From Pseudomonas oryzagri (GTDB taxonomy: Bacteria > Pseudomonadota > Gammaproteobacteria > Pseudomonadales > Pseudomonadaceae): a DNA stretch of 64,000 nt. The position numbers and the translations under genes are program-made. A model generated the notes under the pieces. The model had not been told where the DNA came from and ran no database searches. It saw only the letters and a list, made by a program, of their open reading frames with translations. Below, one piece after another: positions 8,628-18,400 of this stretch (position 1 is its first letter; each line of letters opens with the position of its first letter). The DNA is taken from the NCBI RefSeq assembly GCF_020831405.1, contig NZ_JAJHPU010000037.1, forward strand, positions 1 to 64,000, given 5' to 3'.

Positions 8628-9209
8628 ATGCTGGATGCCAATCAGGCGCATATCGCGCTGGCCATCGACGGCCACGAAGCCCTCGACACCCCCTACCGCT
8701 TCGATCTCGAACTGGTCGGCGAACGACCCGACCTCGACCTCGAAAGCCTGCTCAACCGCCCCGCCTGGCTGACCTTCGGCGCCGCCGGCCAGGGTGTGCA
8801 CGGCATCGTCCACCGCGCTGCCCCGGGCGACTCCGGCCAGCACCTGACCCGCGATCATCTCAGCCTGGTGCCGCGCCTGGCCTACCTCGCCCAGCGCAGC
8901 AACCAGCGCATCTTCCAGCACCTCACCGTGCCGCAGATCCTCGCCCGCGTGCTCGAGGAGCACGGCATCCTCGACGGCGACGGCCTCCGCTTCCAGCTCG
9001 GCGCCGACTACCCCGAACGCGACTACTGCGTGCAGTACGCCGAGTCCGACCTGCACTTCGTGCAGCGGCTGTGCGAGGAGGAAGGCATTCACTACGCCGC
9101 CATCGTTTCCGGCCTGCTGGCTCTGGTGCGCCTGGCGCAACTGTCCTGGGCCTGGCTGGCCAGCATCCTGGGCGCTGGCGCCATTACCGGCGCCCTGGCT
9201 GCAAGCTGA
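8628..9209 (+). pseudogene. truncated vgrG joined to a foreign hydrophobic C-terminus
   Basis: Residues 1 to about 160 are the N-terminal gp27-like part of a VgrG (from FDLELVGER to the conserved CEEEGIHY). Exactly there the VgrG sequence ends and about 34 unrelated residues follow, with a strongly hydrophobic stretch (LLALVRLAQL ... ILGAGAITGALAAS) that could span a membrane. The gp5, needle and effector-binding parts are gone, so it cannot form a spike. I infer an internal deletion that removed most of vgrG and most of a downstream effector and left the effector's last codons in frame. Two immunity genes follow after 11 bp, which fits that history. Sequence 8380-8627 upstream resembles no gene and probably held the vgrG promoter. 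Confidence 0.82.
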
Positions 9210-9220
9210 GTGAGACGACC

Positions 9221-10348
9221 ATGAACATACTGGAAAAACTGCAAGAGCGAGTTCCCGATCTGGAGTTCGAAATGCCGGATGGGACGCCGGTAGTCAAACT
9301 TGGATTGATCGCCACGCTCTACTTCAAGGATGGCTACACCTCTGATCTGAAACAGAAGGTAGTGCAATGCTTCGAGCGGTTTTATATGGAATTCAAGCCC
9401 CAACTGAAATGGCATGTTTATCGTAGAGATAAAAAACTGACCGACAACAGCTTCCAAAAAACGACAACCCAGATTCTTGCAACAGGACCGAATGACCAAA
9501 TCTATTGGAGCCTAAGCAGTTCTGAAGGGGTGCACGATGCGCCGAGCTATTGCCTGTCGGTCATGAACAGCCACGAAATCCATGCCGCTCAGGATCGCTC
9601 GTACATAAAACTGGCACTACCTTGGTCACTCCTGATTGAGCCCAATGGGTTGGATCGATACAACCAATGGCTCGTCTATCTATGCAATCAAGTCAAGGCC
9701 GAGCATGGCTATGGTGGACTCTCCAGTGCTCTTCCAAACGACTACGACAGCTACATGCCCACCGAGTATCAATTGGCCCAGCAGTATTCCGGACTGGAGG
9801 TCGACACTTTCGCCTACTCCATGGGGCGGGAGCTCATCAACCATATCAAAGGCGTCAATTGGTACACGGTTATTGGCAACGGCTACGTGGACCGTCTCGG
9901 TGGGGAAGCCGCCATTCGCCATGCACTGAGCGGGCACGGCGATATCGAAATTCTCCGTTACGACTACGGGCTGATCATTCGCGCCGGGCAATACCCCGAG
10001 CTGGGTGCAGAGGAGGACGGCCTTCCCCAGGCCTACGTCGCCGTCAACAAGGTTGTCAGGCCACTGCGTATTCCCAACCCCGACCAACTTCATTCCTACT
10101 CGCCCTATGGCGACTGCTTCGACCAGGAAAGTACCGACCGCTGGTATGCCCGGTTCGACCAGGACGAACTGCACTCCACCCCGACCCGCATCGTCGCCGG
10201 TCAGCCCTGCACTCATGCCGGTTACTGGTTCACCCCCGCCCAGCCCCACTCCCGTCGCCATTTCGCAGAGGGCGAGATCATGCCCTGTATCGAAGATTCA
10301 AGCTGGGGCGACACGCTTTGGTACTGGAGCAACGAGGGTCACGCCTGA
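9221..10348 (+). CDS. DUF3396 (TsiV-like) type VI immunity protein with C-terminal tail module
   Basis: Encodes 375 residues, no signal peptide, so it should act in the cytoplasm. The first 310 or so residues look like the DUF3396/TsiV family of T6SS immunity proteins (for example the block with FYMEFKPQL and the segment with DYGLIIRAGQYPELG). The last 48 residues (from GQPCTHAGYWFTP) form a separate tail that is nearly identical to the end of the next gene. Start chosen at 9221 because the upstream frame is antisense-like low-complexity and the gene then follows the vgrG remnant by 11 bp. No matching toxin is present; it is an orphan immunity gene. Family call is from memory of conserved segments, without a profile search. 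Confidence 0.72.
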   Translation: MNILEKLQERVPDLEFEMPDGTPVVKLGLIATLYFKDGYTSDLKQKVVQCFERFYMEFKPQLKWHVYRRDKKLTDNSFQKTTTQILATGPNDQIYWSLSSSEGVHDAPSYCLSVMNSHEIHAAQDRSYIKLALPWSLLIEPNGLDRYNQWLVYLCNQVKAEHGYGGLSSALPNDYDSYMPTEYQLAQQYSGLEVDTFAYSMGRELINHIKGVNWYTVIGNGYVDRLGGEAAIRHALSGHGDIEILRYDYGLIIRAGQYPELGAEEDGLPQAYVAVNKVVRPLRIPNPDQLHSYSPYGDCFDQESTDRWYARFDQDELHSTPTRIVAGQPCTHAGYWFTPAQPHSRRHFAEGEIMPCIEDSSWGDTLWYWSNEGHA

Positions 10349-11343
10349 TGTCCGCACCAGCCACGACACTCTCCCTCAGCAAAGAAACTTCCCAAAAAAG
10401 ACGCCAGCGCTTTCTTGACGAAGCGCACTACATGGCCACCTCAGCCTTCTATGACCAGCAACAGGCCTATTGGCAAGCAAACCATATGGAGTCCGACTCC
10501 CCCGAACAGGAGGCCGCACTCAAATCTCGGCACATCCAGGCCGGCGCCCTCTCAAGAGTCATCCTGACCTATACCGCAGGGGAGACGATTGAGGAACTAT
10601 CCCCACAACTGGAACAACTGATTCAAAAATACGAAGAATATCAAAAGAATTCTGCAATTTATGAATCACTCCCCAACATCAGCCCCCTGGCGATTGATGA
10701 CTGGCCCTATCAATACGAGGAGTGCGTTCAGGTAATCAGCCTGTGCATCCTTCTCCACCGTATCGATCTGCTCGAGCGTTTCGTTGCTCTGATCGACAAC
10801 GCCGGCTATGCGGGCGAAGACACCCTGTACGAAGACTTGCTCGCGAAGGTCCTTCCCGATCGCCATGACGTAGACAAGTGGTATCACGACCTCTACACCC
10901 CGTTGATTCGCGCGATCTATGCGGAGGACAAGAGCGAGGCCACTCGCCTGCTCAAGGAGTATTGCAACCAGTGGTATCCCGCCTTCGCGCAGGCGCCCTG
11001 GCATGACGCGCATCTGGCCGGCGAAGAAGGCTCCTACGTCGGCTACTGGGCCTTGGAAGCCGGCGCCATCGCCTTCCTTTACGGCATCGACGACAGCCAG
11101 ATCGACCACATGGTCTACCCCAGGGACCTGGTCGCCTATGCCCGCAACTTCACTCCGCCGACCGGCTCGCCGCAGATCGGTCGCGTCGAGGCCGGTCAAC
11201 CCTGCCCGCGTGCCGGCTATTGGTTCACCCCGGCACAGGCCAATTCCCGTCGCCACTTCCAGCAAGGCGAACCCATGCCTTGCTTCACCGGTTCCAGCTG
11301 GGGCGACACGCTCTGGTACTGGTCCGGCGAGGAGTCTGCCTGA
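10348..11343 (+). CDS. PoNi-like (DUF1910/DUF1911) immunity protein with C-terminal tail module
   Basis: Encodes 331 residues; the ATG overlaps the previous stop by one base (TGATG), so the pair is translationally coupled. The helical N-terminal half and the block GYWALEAGAIAFLYGIDDS are characteristic of PoNi proteins, the cytoplasmic immunity proteins for PoNe-type DNase toxins. The last 48 residues (GQPCPRAGYWFTP to the end) are the same tail as in the DUF3396 protein before it. The two main domains are unrelated, so the tail has been exchanged as a module. No PoNe toxin gene lies nearby, so this is an orphan immunity gene, possibly kept for defence against neighbouring cells. Confidence 0.74.
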   Translation: MSAPATTLSLSKETSQKRRQRFLDEAHYMATSAFYDQQQAYWQANHMESDSPEQEAALKSRHIQAGALSRVILTYTAGETIEELSPQLEQLIQKYEEYQKNSAIYESLPNISPLAIDDWPYQYEECVQVISLCILLHRIDLLERFVALIDNAGYAGEDTLYEDLLAKVLPDRHDVDKWYHDLYTPLIRAIYAEDKSEATRLLKEYCNQWYPAFAQAPWHDAHLAGEEGSYVGYWALEAGAIAFLYGIDDSQIDHMVYPRDLVAYARNFTPPTGSPQIGRVEAGQPCPRAGYWFTPAQANSRRHFQQGEPMPCFTGSSWGDTLWYWSGEESA

Positions 11344-11387
11344 TGCCGACCGCCCATTTCCCCCTCTCAACCGGAAGAGAGCCCACC

Positions 11388-11522
11388 ATGCTGTCCCGCC
11401 TCTACCCCACCGCCCTGCTCGCCCTGCTCCTGTGCCTGGCCGGCTGCAGCGGCAACTACAAGTTCAGCGACGACGACTACCGCCCGCTGGGCGAACCGCC
11501 GATGGAGAACCGCGGCCACTGA
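11388..11522 (+). CDS. small lipoprotein upstream of fha2 (OrfX of the H2-T6SS)
   Basis: Encodes 44 residues: a lipoprotein signal peptide with lipobox LAGC followed by about 24 residues (SGNYKFSDDDYRPLGEPP...). The start at 11388 is chosen because it puts the signal sequence at the N-terminus; an in-frame ATG at 11343 would add an unlikely leader. A small gene at this position, directly before fha2, is known in the H2-T6SS cluster of P. aeruginosa (orfX, PA1664), but no function is assigned. A diverged, frame-shifted copy lies at 8029. It is separated by 22 bp from fha2 with an AAGGAG-type ribosome site between them. Confidence 0.75.
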   Translation: MLSRLYPTALLALLLCLAGCSGNYKFSDDDYRPLGEPPMENRGH

Positions 11523-11757
11523 CCGCTCAAGGAGTACCGCAACCATGGAACTGGTTTTCGAGATGGTCAGCGCCCAGCAGTTCGCAGCGGGCATGTTGAC
11601 CAGCAAGACCTTCAAGCAGGCCGGCGGCGTGATCGGTCGGGCCGAGGACTGCGACTGGGTGATTCCCGATCGCAAGCGCATCCTCTCCGGCCATCACGGC
11701 GAGGTGAGCTACCGCGATGGCGCCTTCTACCTCACCGACCTCAGCAGCAACGGCATC
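11388..11757 (+). repeat. diverged direct repeat, copy B (orfX-fha 5' region)
   Basis: Intact right copy of the repeat described for 8029-8373. It includes all of orfX and the first 213 bases of fha2, through the SSNGI codons of the FHA domain. Confidence 0.85.
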
Positions 11758-12738
11758 CAGCTCAAGGACAGCGGTGCCAGCCTGGCCAAGGGTCAGCCGC
11801 AACGCATCGAGCACGGCAGCGTCTACTGCCTGGGCGACTTCGAGATTCGCGCCCGGCTGGTGCGCGATCCGGCATTGTTTGACGGCGATGTCGGCCGCCC
11901 GCTGCCGGCCGGCAGCATCATTCCCGACGACGCCTTTCTCGACCTCGATCCGCTGACCGCCCTGGACCAGCAGGAGCAGGTGTATGCCGAGGTCGACGAA
12001 GTGGCCCTGCTCACCCGACCACGCTCGACGCAGGCGCCGCAGCGCGACTATGCGCGCATCGACATGGAGAGCCTGCCGCTGCCCGAGCTGGTGATGCCGA
12101 AGGCCGCCCCCGCGCCGGCCCCCGCCGCCCAGCCGACGCCGCTGCCGGCGGACTTCTGGGAGCGCTACGGCGAAGCGCTCGGCGTCGACCTCGCCGCCCT
12201 CGACGAGGCCGAGCGCGAAGCCCTCGCCCTGCAGGCCGCACGGCTGCTGCGGCAGAGCGTCGGCCATCTGCAGCAGGCGCTGCGCACCCGCAGCGAGCTG
12301 AAGAACGAGCTGCGCCTGGCGCTGACCACGGTGCAGAGCGCCGGCAACAACCCGCTCAAGCATTGCGCCGACGCCGATGAGGCCCTTGCCGCCCTGCTGC
12401 GCGGCGGCCGGCCCGGCCAGTTGCCCGCCGGTCAGGCGCTCGGTCGCGCCTTCCGCGACCTGCAGGCCCATCAGGTGGCCCTGCTCGCCGCCAGCCGCGC
12501 GGCGGTCAACGGCGTGCTCGAGCAGTTCGCTCCCGAGCAGCTGACCCTGCGCTTCGAGCGCGAGCACAAGCCGCTGCTGGCCACCGCCGGCAGTCGCTGG
12601 CGGGCCTACCGCCGTCTGCACGCCGCGATGACGCGCGACGACGACTGGGGCGAGCGCCTGTTCGCCCGCGACTTCGCGCGAACCTATGAAGAACAGGTGC
12701 GCCTGATCGCCACCCTCGACACCGACCTGCAAGGATGA
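11545..12738 (+). CDS. fha2: T6SS FHA-domain protein Fha2/TagH
   Basis: Encodes 397 residues. The N-terminal FHA domain (about residues 25-95, with GRAEDCDW, the LSGHHGEV loop and the SSNG turn) binds phosphothreonine. A proline/alanine-rich linker (about residues 185-205) leads to a helical C-terminal domain of the TagH type. In H2-type systems Fha2 is the phosphorylated target of the Stk1/Stp1 pair encoded at the end of this operon, and its phosphorylation promotes T6SS assembly. The ribosome site AAGGAG lies 8 bp upstream, and the stop overlaps the tssJ start. Confidence 0.92.
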   Translation: MELVFEMVSAQQFAAGMLTSKTFKQAGGVIGRAEDCDWVIPDRKRILSGHHGEVSYRDGAFYLTDLSSNGIQLKDSGASLAKGQPQRIEHGSVYCLGDFEIRARLVRDPALFDGDVGRPLPAGSIIPDDAFLDLDPLTALDQQEQVYAEVDEVALLTRPRSTQAPQRDYARIDMESLPLPELVMPKAAPAPAPAAQPTPLPADFWERYGEALGVDLAALDEAEREALALQAARLLRQSVGHLQQALRTRSELKNELRLALTTVQSAGNNPLKHCADADEALAALLRGGRPGQLPAGQALGRAFRDLQAHQVALLAASRAAVNGVLEQFAPEQLTLRFEREHKPLLATAGSRWRAYRRLHAAMTRDDDWGERLFARDFARTYEEQVRLIATLDTDLQG

Positions 12739-13229
12739 TGGACATGCCCCGCCTCCTGCCCCTGGCCCTGCTGCTCGCCCTCGGCGGCTGCTCGGCGCTG
12801 TCGCCCTGGTCCGAGACGACCAAGCTGGACCTCACCCTGGCCGGCGACCAGCGCCTGAATCCCGACCTCCACGACCGTCCCTCGCCGGTCGTACTGCGCC
12901 TGCTCGAACTCAAGCATCCGGCGGCCTTCGAGAACGCCGACTTCTTCACCCTCTACCAGCGGCCCAAGGAAAGCCTGCAGCCCGACCTGGTGAGCAGCGA
13001 AGAGCTGGAGCTGCGCCCTGGCGAAACCCGCAGCCTGAAGCTCTCGGTGCAGCCGGGCAGCCGCTATCTGGGCGTGCTGGCCGCCTATCGCGACCTGCCG
13101 GAAAGCAGCTGGCGGCTGGTTGTCCCGCTTGAGGAGCGCCAGCACAACCGCATCGAACTTGACCTGGACGCCCGCGGCATCCACCCGCGCGCCGCCGATG
13201 AGCAGCAGCCCCACAAGGACGAGGATTGA
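12735..13229 (+). CDS. tssJ: T6SS outer-membrane lipoprotein TssJ (Lip2)
   Basis: Encodes 164 residues with a lipoprotein signal peptide and lipobox LGGC (Cys about residue 19). The remainder is a beta-sandwich typical of TssJ, including the loop region rich in Leu/Glu/Arg before SVQPGSRYLGVLAAYRDL. TssJ anchors the TssL-TssM membrane complex to the outer membrane by contacting the periplasmic part of TssM. The start overlaps the fha2 stop by 4 bp; the next in-frame ATG (12738) would also work. The extended, His/Asp/Glu-rich end (about residues 148-164) appears disordered. Confidence 0.9.
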   Translation: MMDMPRLLPLALLLALGGCSALSPWSETTKLDLTLAGDQRLNPDLHDRPSPVVLRLLELKHPAAFENADFFTLYQRPKESLQPDLVSSEELELRPGETRSLKLSVQPGSRYLGVLAAYRDLPESSWRLVVPLEERQHNRIELDLDARGIHPRAADEQQPHKDED

Positions 13230-13232
13230 GCC

Positions 13233-14564
13233 ATGAGCCAGTACAAGGTGGTCTGGCAGGAAGGCATGCTGCTGCGCCCGCAGCACTTCCAGCAGAACGA
13301 CCGCTACTACGAGCACCAGCTGAAGACCCGCACGCAGAAGCTCGGCCACTACGCCTGGGGCTTCTTCGCTGTAGAGATCGACCGCCAGTTCCTCAACATG
13401 GGCAAGCTGGTGGTCAGCCAGGCCAGCGGCATCCTGCCCGACGGCAGCCTGTTCGAGATCGACGGCAGCCGCGAGCCGCTGGCCGTCGACGTGCCGCCGA
13501 ACACCGGCAATACCCCGGTGTATCTGGCGCTGCCGCTGGTCACCGGCAACCACATCGAGAGTCGTCGCGCCGAGCAGAAGGACGTCCTGGCGCGCTACAC
13601 CGCCAGCGACGAGGAAGTCGCCGACTCCAACGCCGGCGACGGCGGCAGCAGCCAAGTCAGCACCGCGCGCCCGGACTTCCGCCTGCTGCTCGGCGAACAG
13701 CGCAGCGACCAGGCCTACGTCAAGCTCAAGCTGTGCGACATCCTTGATACCACCCCGGACGGGGTGACCGCCCTGGATGCCGAGTTCATCCCCACCTTCA
13801 TCGACTTCCAGGCCTCCGGCTACCTGCTGTCCTGTCTCAAGGAAGTGATCAGCATGCTCGGCCACCGTGGCGACATCCTCGCCGAGCGTATTCGCGCCAC
13901 CGGCAAGGTCGGTGGCGCCGAGGTCGGCGACTTCCTGATGCTGCAGCTGATCAACCGCCACGAGCCGGTGCTGCGTCACTACCTGGGCCTCGAACGGGTG
14001 CATCCGGAGCAGATCTATCGCGAACTGCTCGGCCTGCTCGGCGAGCTGGCGACCTTCTCCAGCGAGAGCAAGCGCCCGCGTCTGGACAGCCGCTATCAGC
14101 ACAGCGACCAGGGGCTGAGCTTCCGCAAGCTGATGGACGCCATCCGCCAGGTGCTGTCGATGGTGCTCGAGCAGCACGCCATCGAGCTGGCCCTGCAGCA
14201 GCGCCAGTACGGCATCCAGGTGTCGCCGCTGCACGATCACCAGTTGCTCGGCTCGGCCTCCTTCGTGCTCGCCGCCAGCGCCCAGTGCGACTCGGAGGAA
14301 CTGCGCACGCGCCTGCCGGCGCATCTCAAGGTCGGCCCGGTGGAGCGCATCCGCCAGCTGGTCAACCTGCACCTGCCGGGGATCCGGGTGAAGCCGCTGC
14401 CGGTGGCGCCGCGGCAGATCCCCTTCCACGCCGGCAAGAGCTACTTCGCCCTGGAACTCAACTCCGAGGAGCTGGCCCAGCTGGAGCGCTCCGGCGGCTT
14501 CGCCTTCCATGTTTCCGGCGAGTTCGCCGGTCTCGAACTGAAATTCTGGGCGATCAGGAACTGA
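13233..14564 (+). CDS. tssK: T6SS baseplate protein TssK (HsiJ2)
   Basis: Encodes 443 residues, the normal TssK length. It opens with the family signature VVWQEGMLLRPQHFQQND and ends with the neck/head domains that connect the baseplate to the TssL/TssM membrane complex. A GAGG ribosome site precedes the ATG 3 bp after tssJ. Residues about 120-140 contain a loop rich in Asp/Gly/Ser. All genes here are on one strand and nearly touching, so they are one operon. Confidence 0.95.
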   Translation: MSQYKVVWQEGMLLRPQHFQQNDRYYEHQLKTRTQKLGHYAWGFFAVEIDRQFLNMGKLVVSQASGILPDGSLFEIDGSREPLAVDVPPNTGNTPVYLALPLVTGNHIESRRAEQKDVLARYTASDEEVADSNAGDGGSSQVSTARPDFRLLLGEQRSDQAYVKLKLCDILDTTPDGVTALDAEFIPTFIDFQASGYLLSCLKEVISMLGHRGDILAERIRATGKVGGAEVGDFLMLQLINRHEPVLRHYLGLERVHPEQIYRELLGLLGELATFSSESKRPRLDSRYQHSDQGLSFRKLMDAIRQVLSMVLEQHAIELALQQRQYGIQVSPLHDHQLLGSASFVLAASAQCDSEELRTRLPAHLKVGPVERIRQLVNLHLPGIRVKPLPVAPRQIPFHAGKSYFALELNSEELAQLERSGGFAFHVSGEFAGLELKFWAIRN

Positions 14565-14568
14565 GCAC

Positions 14569-15435
14569 ATGACCCGCGCAATGGACTATGCCAAGGACGA
14601 CCGCACGGTCATCCTCAACCGCGGCGGAGAGGCCGCGGCCCACAGCCCGCTGACCGACTTCGCCACGCCGCCCCGCTACGAGCAGCTCGAGGAGCGGATG
14701 ATCTACGCCGCCCGCCTGCGCCCGGCGGAAAGCTTCAACTTGAGCCTCAACCCGCTGGTCGCCGCCGCCTCCGCGCTGCTCTCCGAGGTGGTGCGCCTCA
14801 AGCACAGCCTCGCGGCCGAGGACCTGCACGAGCTCAACCAGCGCCTGGGCGGCGAACTCAAGCTGTTCGAGCACCGCGCCCTGCACGACGGCGCCGAGAG
14901 CAGCCAGGTGATGGCCGCCCGCTACGTGCTGTGCACGGTGCTCGACGAGGCGGTGGTGACCACCCCCTGGGGCAACGAGAGCGAGTGGTCGCAGATGAGC
15001 CTGCTGTCCTCCTTCCACAACGAGACCTTCGGCGGCGAGAAGTTCTTCCAGCTGCTCGAGCGGCTGACCCGCAACCCGGTCAAACACCTGCCGATGCTCG
15101 AGCTGATGTACCTGTGCCTGGCGCTCGGCTTCGAGGGCAAGTACCGCGTGCTGCCGCGCGGCATGCTCGAACTGGAGGCGATCCGCGACAGCCTGTACCG
15201 GCAGATCCGCCAGCTGCGCGGCGACGTGCCGCGCGAGGTGTCGCCGCACTGGCAGGGCCTCAGGGACACCCGCCGCCACCTGGTGCGCATCGTGCCGTGG
15301 TGGCTGGTGGCGCTGTTCACCCTGGCCTGCCTGGTGGTGATGTACAGCGGCTTCGCCTGGGTATTGGGCGAGCAGCGCGACAGTGTGCTGCAGCCGTATC
15401 AGTCGCTCGACGGCCAGGCCGGCGGACAACCGTGA
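14569..15435 (+). CDS. tssL: T6SS inner-membrane protein TssL (DotU2)
   Basis: Encodes 288 residues. The cytoplasmic DotU-type helical domain (with PAESFNLSLNPLVAAA and the CTVLDEAVV segment) is followed by a single transmembrane helix near the C-terminus (WWLVALFTLACLVVMYSGF, about residues 245-265) and a short periplasmic tail. There is no OmpA-like peptidoglycan-binding extension, as expected for the H2-type protein. TssL links the baseplate to TssM. A second ATG twelve bases downstream (14581) is an alternative start. Confidence 0.93.
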   Translation: MTRAMDYAKDDRTVILNRGGEAAAHSPLTDFATPPRYEQLEERMIYAARLRPAESFNLSLNPLVAAASALLSEVVRLKHSLAAEDLHELNQRLGGELKLFEHRALHDGAESSQVMAARYVLCTVLDEAVVTTPWGNESEWSQMSLLSSFHNETFGGEKFFQLLERLTRNPVKHLPMLELMYLCLALGFEGKYRVLPRGMLELEAIRDSLYRQIRQLRGDVPREVSPHWQGLRDTRRHLVRIVPWWLVALFTLACLVVMYSGFAWVLGEQRDSVLQPYQSLDGQAGGQP

Positions 15436-15453
15436 TTCAGGGATGAGTGCCAC

Positions 15454-18400
15454 ATGAAAGACTTCTTCGCCCGTCTGGGCGCCTTTTTCCGCAAGACCTG
15501 GGTGTGGAGCCTGTGCCTGTTGCTGGTGCTGGCCCTGCTGATCTGGTTCGCCGGCCCGCTGCTGGCGGTCGCCGAGCACAAGTTCTGGGAGTCGGCCGGC
15601 AGCCGCCTGCTGAGCATCGCCGCGCTCTGCCTGCTGTGGGGGCTGTTCGTGGTGTTCGCCGGCTGGCGCGCCCAGCGCCGGCAACAGGCCACGGAGGCGG
15701 ACGAGGCCGCCCAGGAGCGGCTGCGCCGCGAAGGGCTGGTCAGCGAGGAACAGAGCCTTCTGCGCCAGCGCTTCCACGCCGCCCTGCACACCCTGAAGCA
15801 CTCCAGCATCTATCGCGGACACAGCGGCAGGTGGCGCAGCGAACTGCCCTGGTACCTGATCCTCGGTCCGCAGGGCAGCGGCAAGACCTCGCTGCTCGAC
15901 TTCTCCGGCCTGGACTTCCCGCTCAACCGCGACGAGGCACGGCGCCTGACCCGCGATATGGCCGGCACCCGCCACGCCGACTGGTACTTCGCCGAACACG
16001 CCGTGCTGATCGACACCGCCGGCCGCTACCTGAGCCAGCCCGACGCCCAGGTCGACGGCAGCGCCTGGAGCACGCTGCTCGGCCTGCTGCGCCAACGCCG
16101 CGCCCGTCCGCTCAACGGCGTGCTGGTCAACATCCCGGTCGAGCGCCTGCAGGACGGCAACGAGGCGGAGCTGGAAACCCTGGCCCGCCAGGTTCGCCAG
16201 CGTCTGCAGGAGATCCACCAGCGCCTCGGCGTCGAGGTGCCGGTCTACCTGGTGCTGAGCAAGGCCGACAAGGTGCTCGGCTTCGACGAGTTCTTCGACC
16301 AGCTGTCGCGCGAGGAAAGCGACCAGGTGCTCGGCGCCAGCTTCCGCCGCGAGCAGGACGGCACCGACGCCGGCGTGGTGCGCCAGGAGTTCGAGGAGCT
16401 GCTGCGCCGCCTGAACAGCCAGGTGATCCAGCGCATGCACCAGGAGCGCGACACCCAGCGCCGCGGCCGCATCCTCGACTTCCCGCACCAGCTGGGTCAG
16501 TTGGGCGAGCGCCTGTGCCTGTTCGTCGAACTGGCCTTCGCCGGCAACCGCTACCAGCGCGCCAGCCAGCTGCGCGGCTTCTACCTGACCAGCGCGCCGC
16601 AGCTGGAGGAGCAGCTCGATCCGCTGACCGCCGGCATCGGTCGTAACCTCGGCCTGCGCGCCAGCAGCCTGCCCACCCTGCGCAGCGGCCGGGCGCGCTT
16701 CATCCATCACCTGCTCGACCGGGTGATCTTCCCCGAAGCCGATCTGGCCACCCTCGACCAGCAGGAAGTCCGCCGCATCGACTGGGGCCAGCGCGCCCTG
16801 TACGCCGGCGCCTTCGCCTGCCTGGCGCTGTTCGGCCTGGTCTGGGCGAACAGTTTCTCCGCCAACCACGGGCGCCTGGAACAGCTGCGCGGCATCGCCG
16901 GCGAGCTGGGCCGCGAGCGCCAGGCGCTGCAGGTCGGCGACGATGCCCGCCAGACCCTCGCCCTGCTCGACCGCAGCCAGGCGGCCAGCCAGGTGTTTCC
17001 GTCCGCTGATGAGGCGGCCTGGGCGGAGCGTGCCGGTCTCTACCAGGGCGAGGCCGTCGACCCGCAGTTGCACCGGGCCTACCGGCGGATGCTGGAAAGC
17101 CAGCTGCTGCCGCGCGTCGGCCGCCAGCTGGAGGCGCAGATCCGCGCCAACCTCGGCGACCGCGAGCGCCTGCTCGGCAGCCTGCGCGCCTACCTGATGC
17201 TCGGCCTCGCGGAGCGCCGCGACGCCGACTACCTCAAGAGCTGGCTGGCCGCCGACTGGGCGCAGCGCCACGCCGGCGACGCCGCCGTGCAGGCCGCACT
17301 CAACGGCCACTTCGCCCGCCTGCTGGAGGAGCCGTTCGCGCCCTATACGCCCAATGCGCAGCTGGTCGCCCAGGCACGCGAGGTGCTGCGCCGCGAATCG
17401 CTGGCCAACGTGGTCTATCGCATGCTTCGCGATCAGGCGCGCAGCCTGCCGGACTACCGTCTGGGCGAGAAGCTCGGTCCGCAGGGCGCCCTGTTCAGCG
17501 CCGCCGACTACGCCATCCCGGGTTTCTACACCCAGCGCGGCTACCAGCAGTACTTCATCGCCCAGGGCAGCAGCCTGGTGCGCGAGCTGCTGCGCGACAA
17601 CTGGGTGCTCGGCGAGGGCGAAAGCCTCAGCGGCAACGACCTCGGCCGCCTGCTGGTGGAAATGGAACAGCTGTACTTCCGCGACTACGCCAACTTTTGG
17701 AGCGAGGCCCTGGCCCAGTTGACCATCGACCAGATCGCCGATACCCGCCAGGGCGCCGAGCAGCTGGCCGGCCTGACCGCCGCCAACTCGCCGCTGCTGG
17801 CCCTGCTGGTGGAGGTGCGCGACAACACCCGCTTCGCCGGTCTGGCCAGCGCCGCCGACGAGGCCGCGGGCGCGGCCGAAGCGCTCAAGGAGCAGGACGG
17901 CAAGCTCGGCAAGGCCGCGCAGCTGGCCGCCGCGGCGGCCGAAAAGGCCGACGAGGCACTGGCGCAGAACCTTCCGGACACCGCCCGCAAGGCCCTGGAG
18001 CGGCGCTTCGCGCCCCTGCACCAGCTGCTCGACGACAACGCGGCGCCCGCCCCCGCGCTGGCCACCACCCTGCAGGCGATGGACGCCCTGCAGCAGCAGC
18101 TCGCCGAACTGAGCCACGCCAGCGCCCCGGACCAGGCCGCCTTCGAGCTGGCCAAGGCGCGCATGGGCGGCCAGCGCGACGCCTTCAACCAGCTGCGCAC
18201 CAGCGCCGCCCGCCTGCCGCAGCCGCTGGGCAACTGGCTGGCCATGCTCGCCGAAGACAGCTGGCTGCTGGTTCTCGACGGCGCCTACCAGCACCTCAAC
18301 CAGCGCTACCAGCGCGAGCTGTACGCCTTCTACCAGGGCTCGCTGCGCCAGCGCTATCCGTTCAGCGCCGACAGCCAGAGCGACGTGGCGCTCGCCGACT

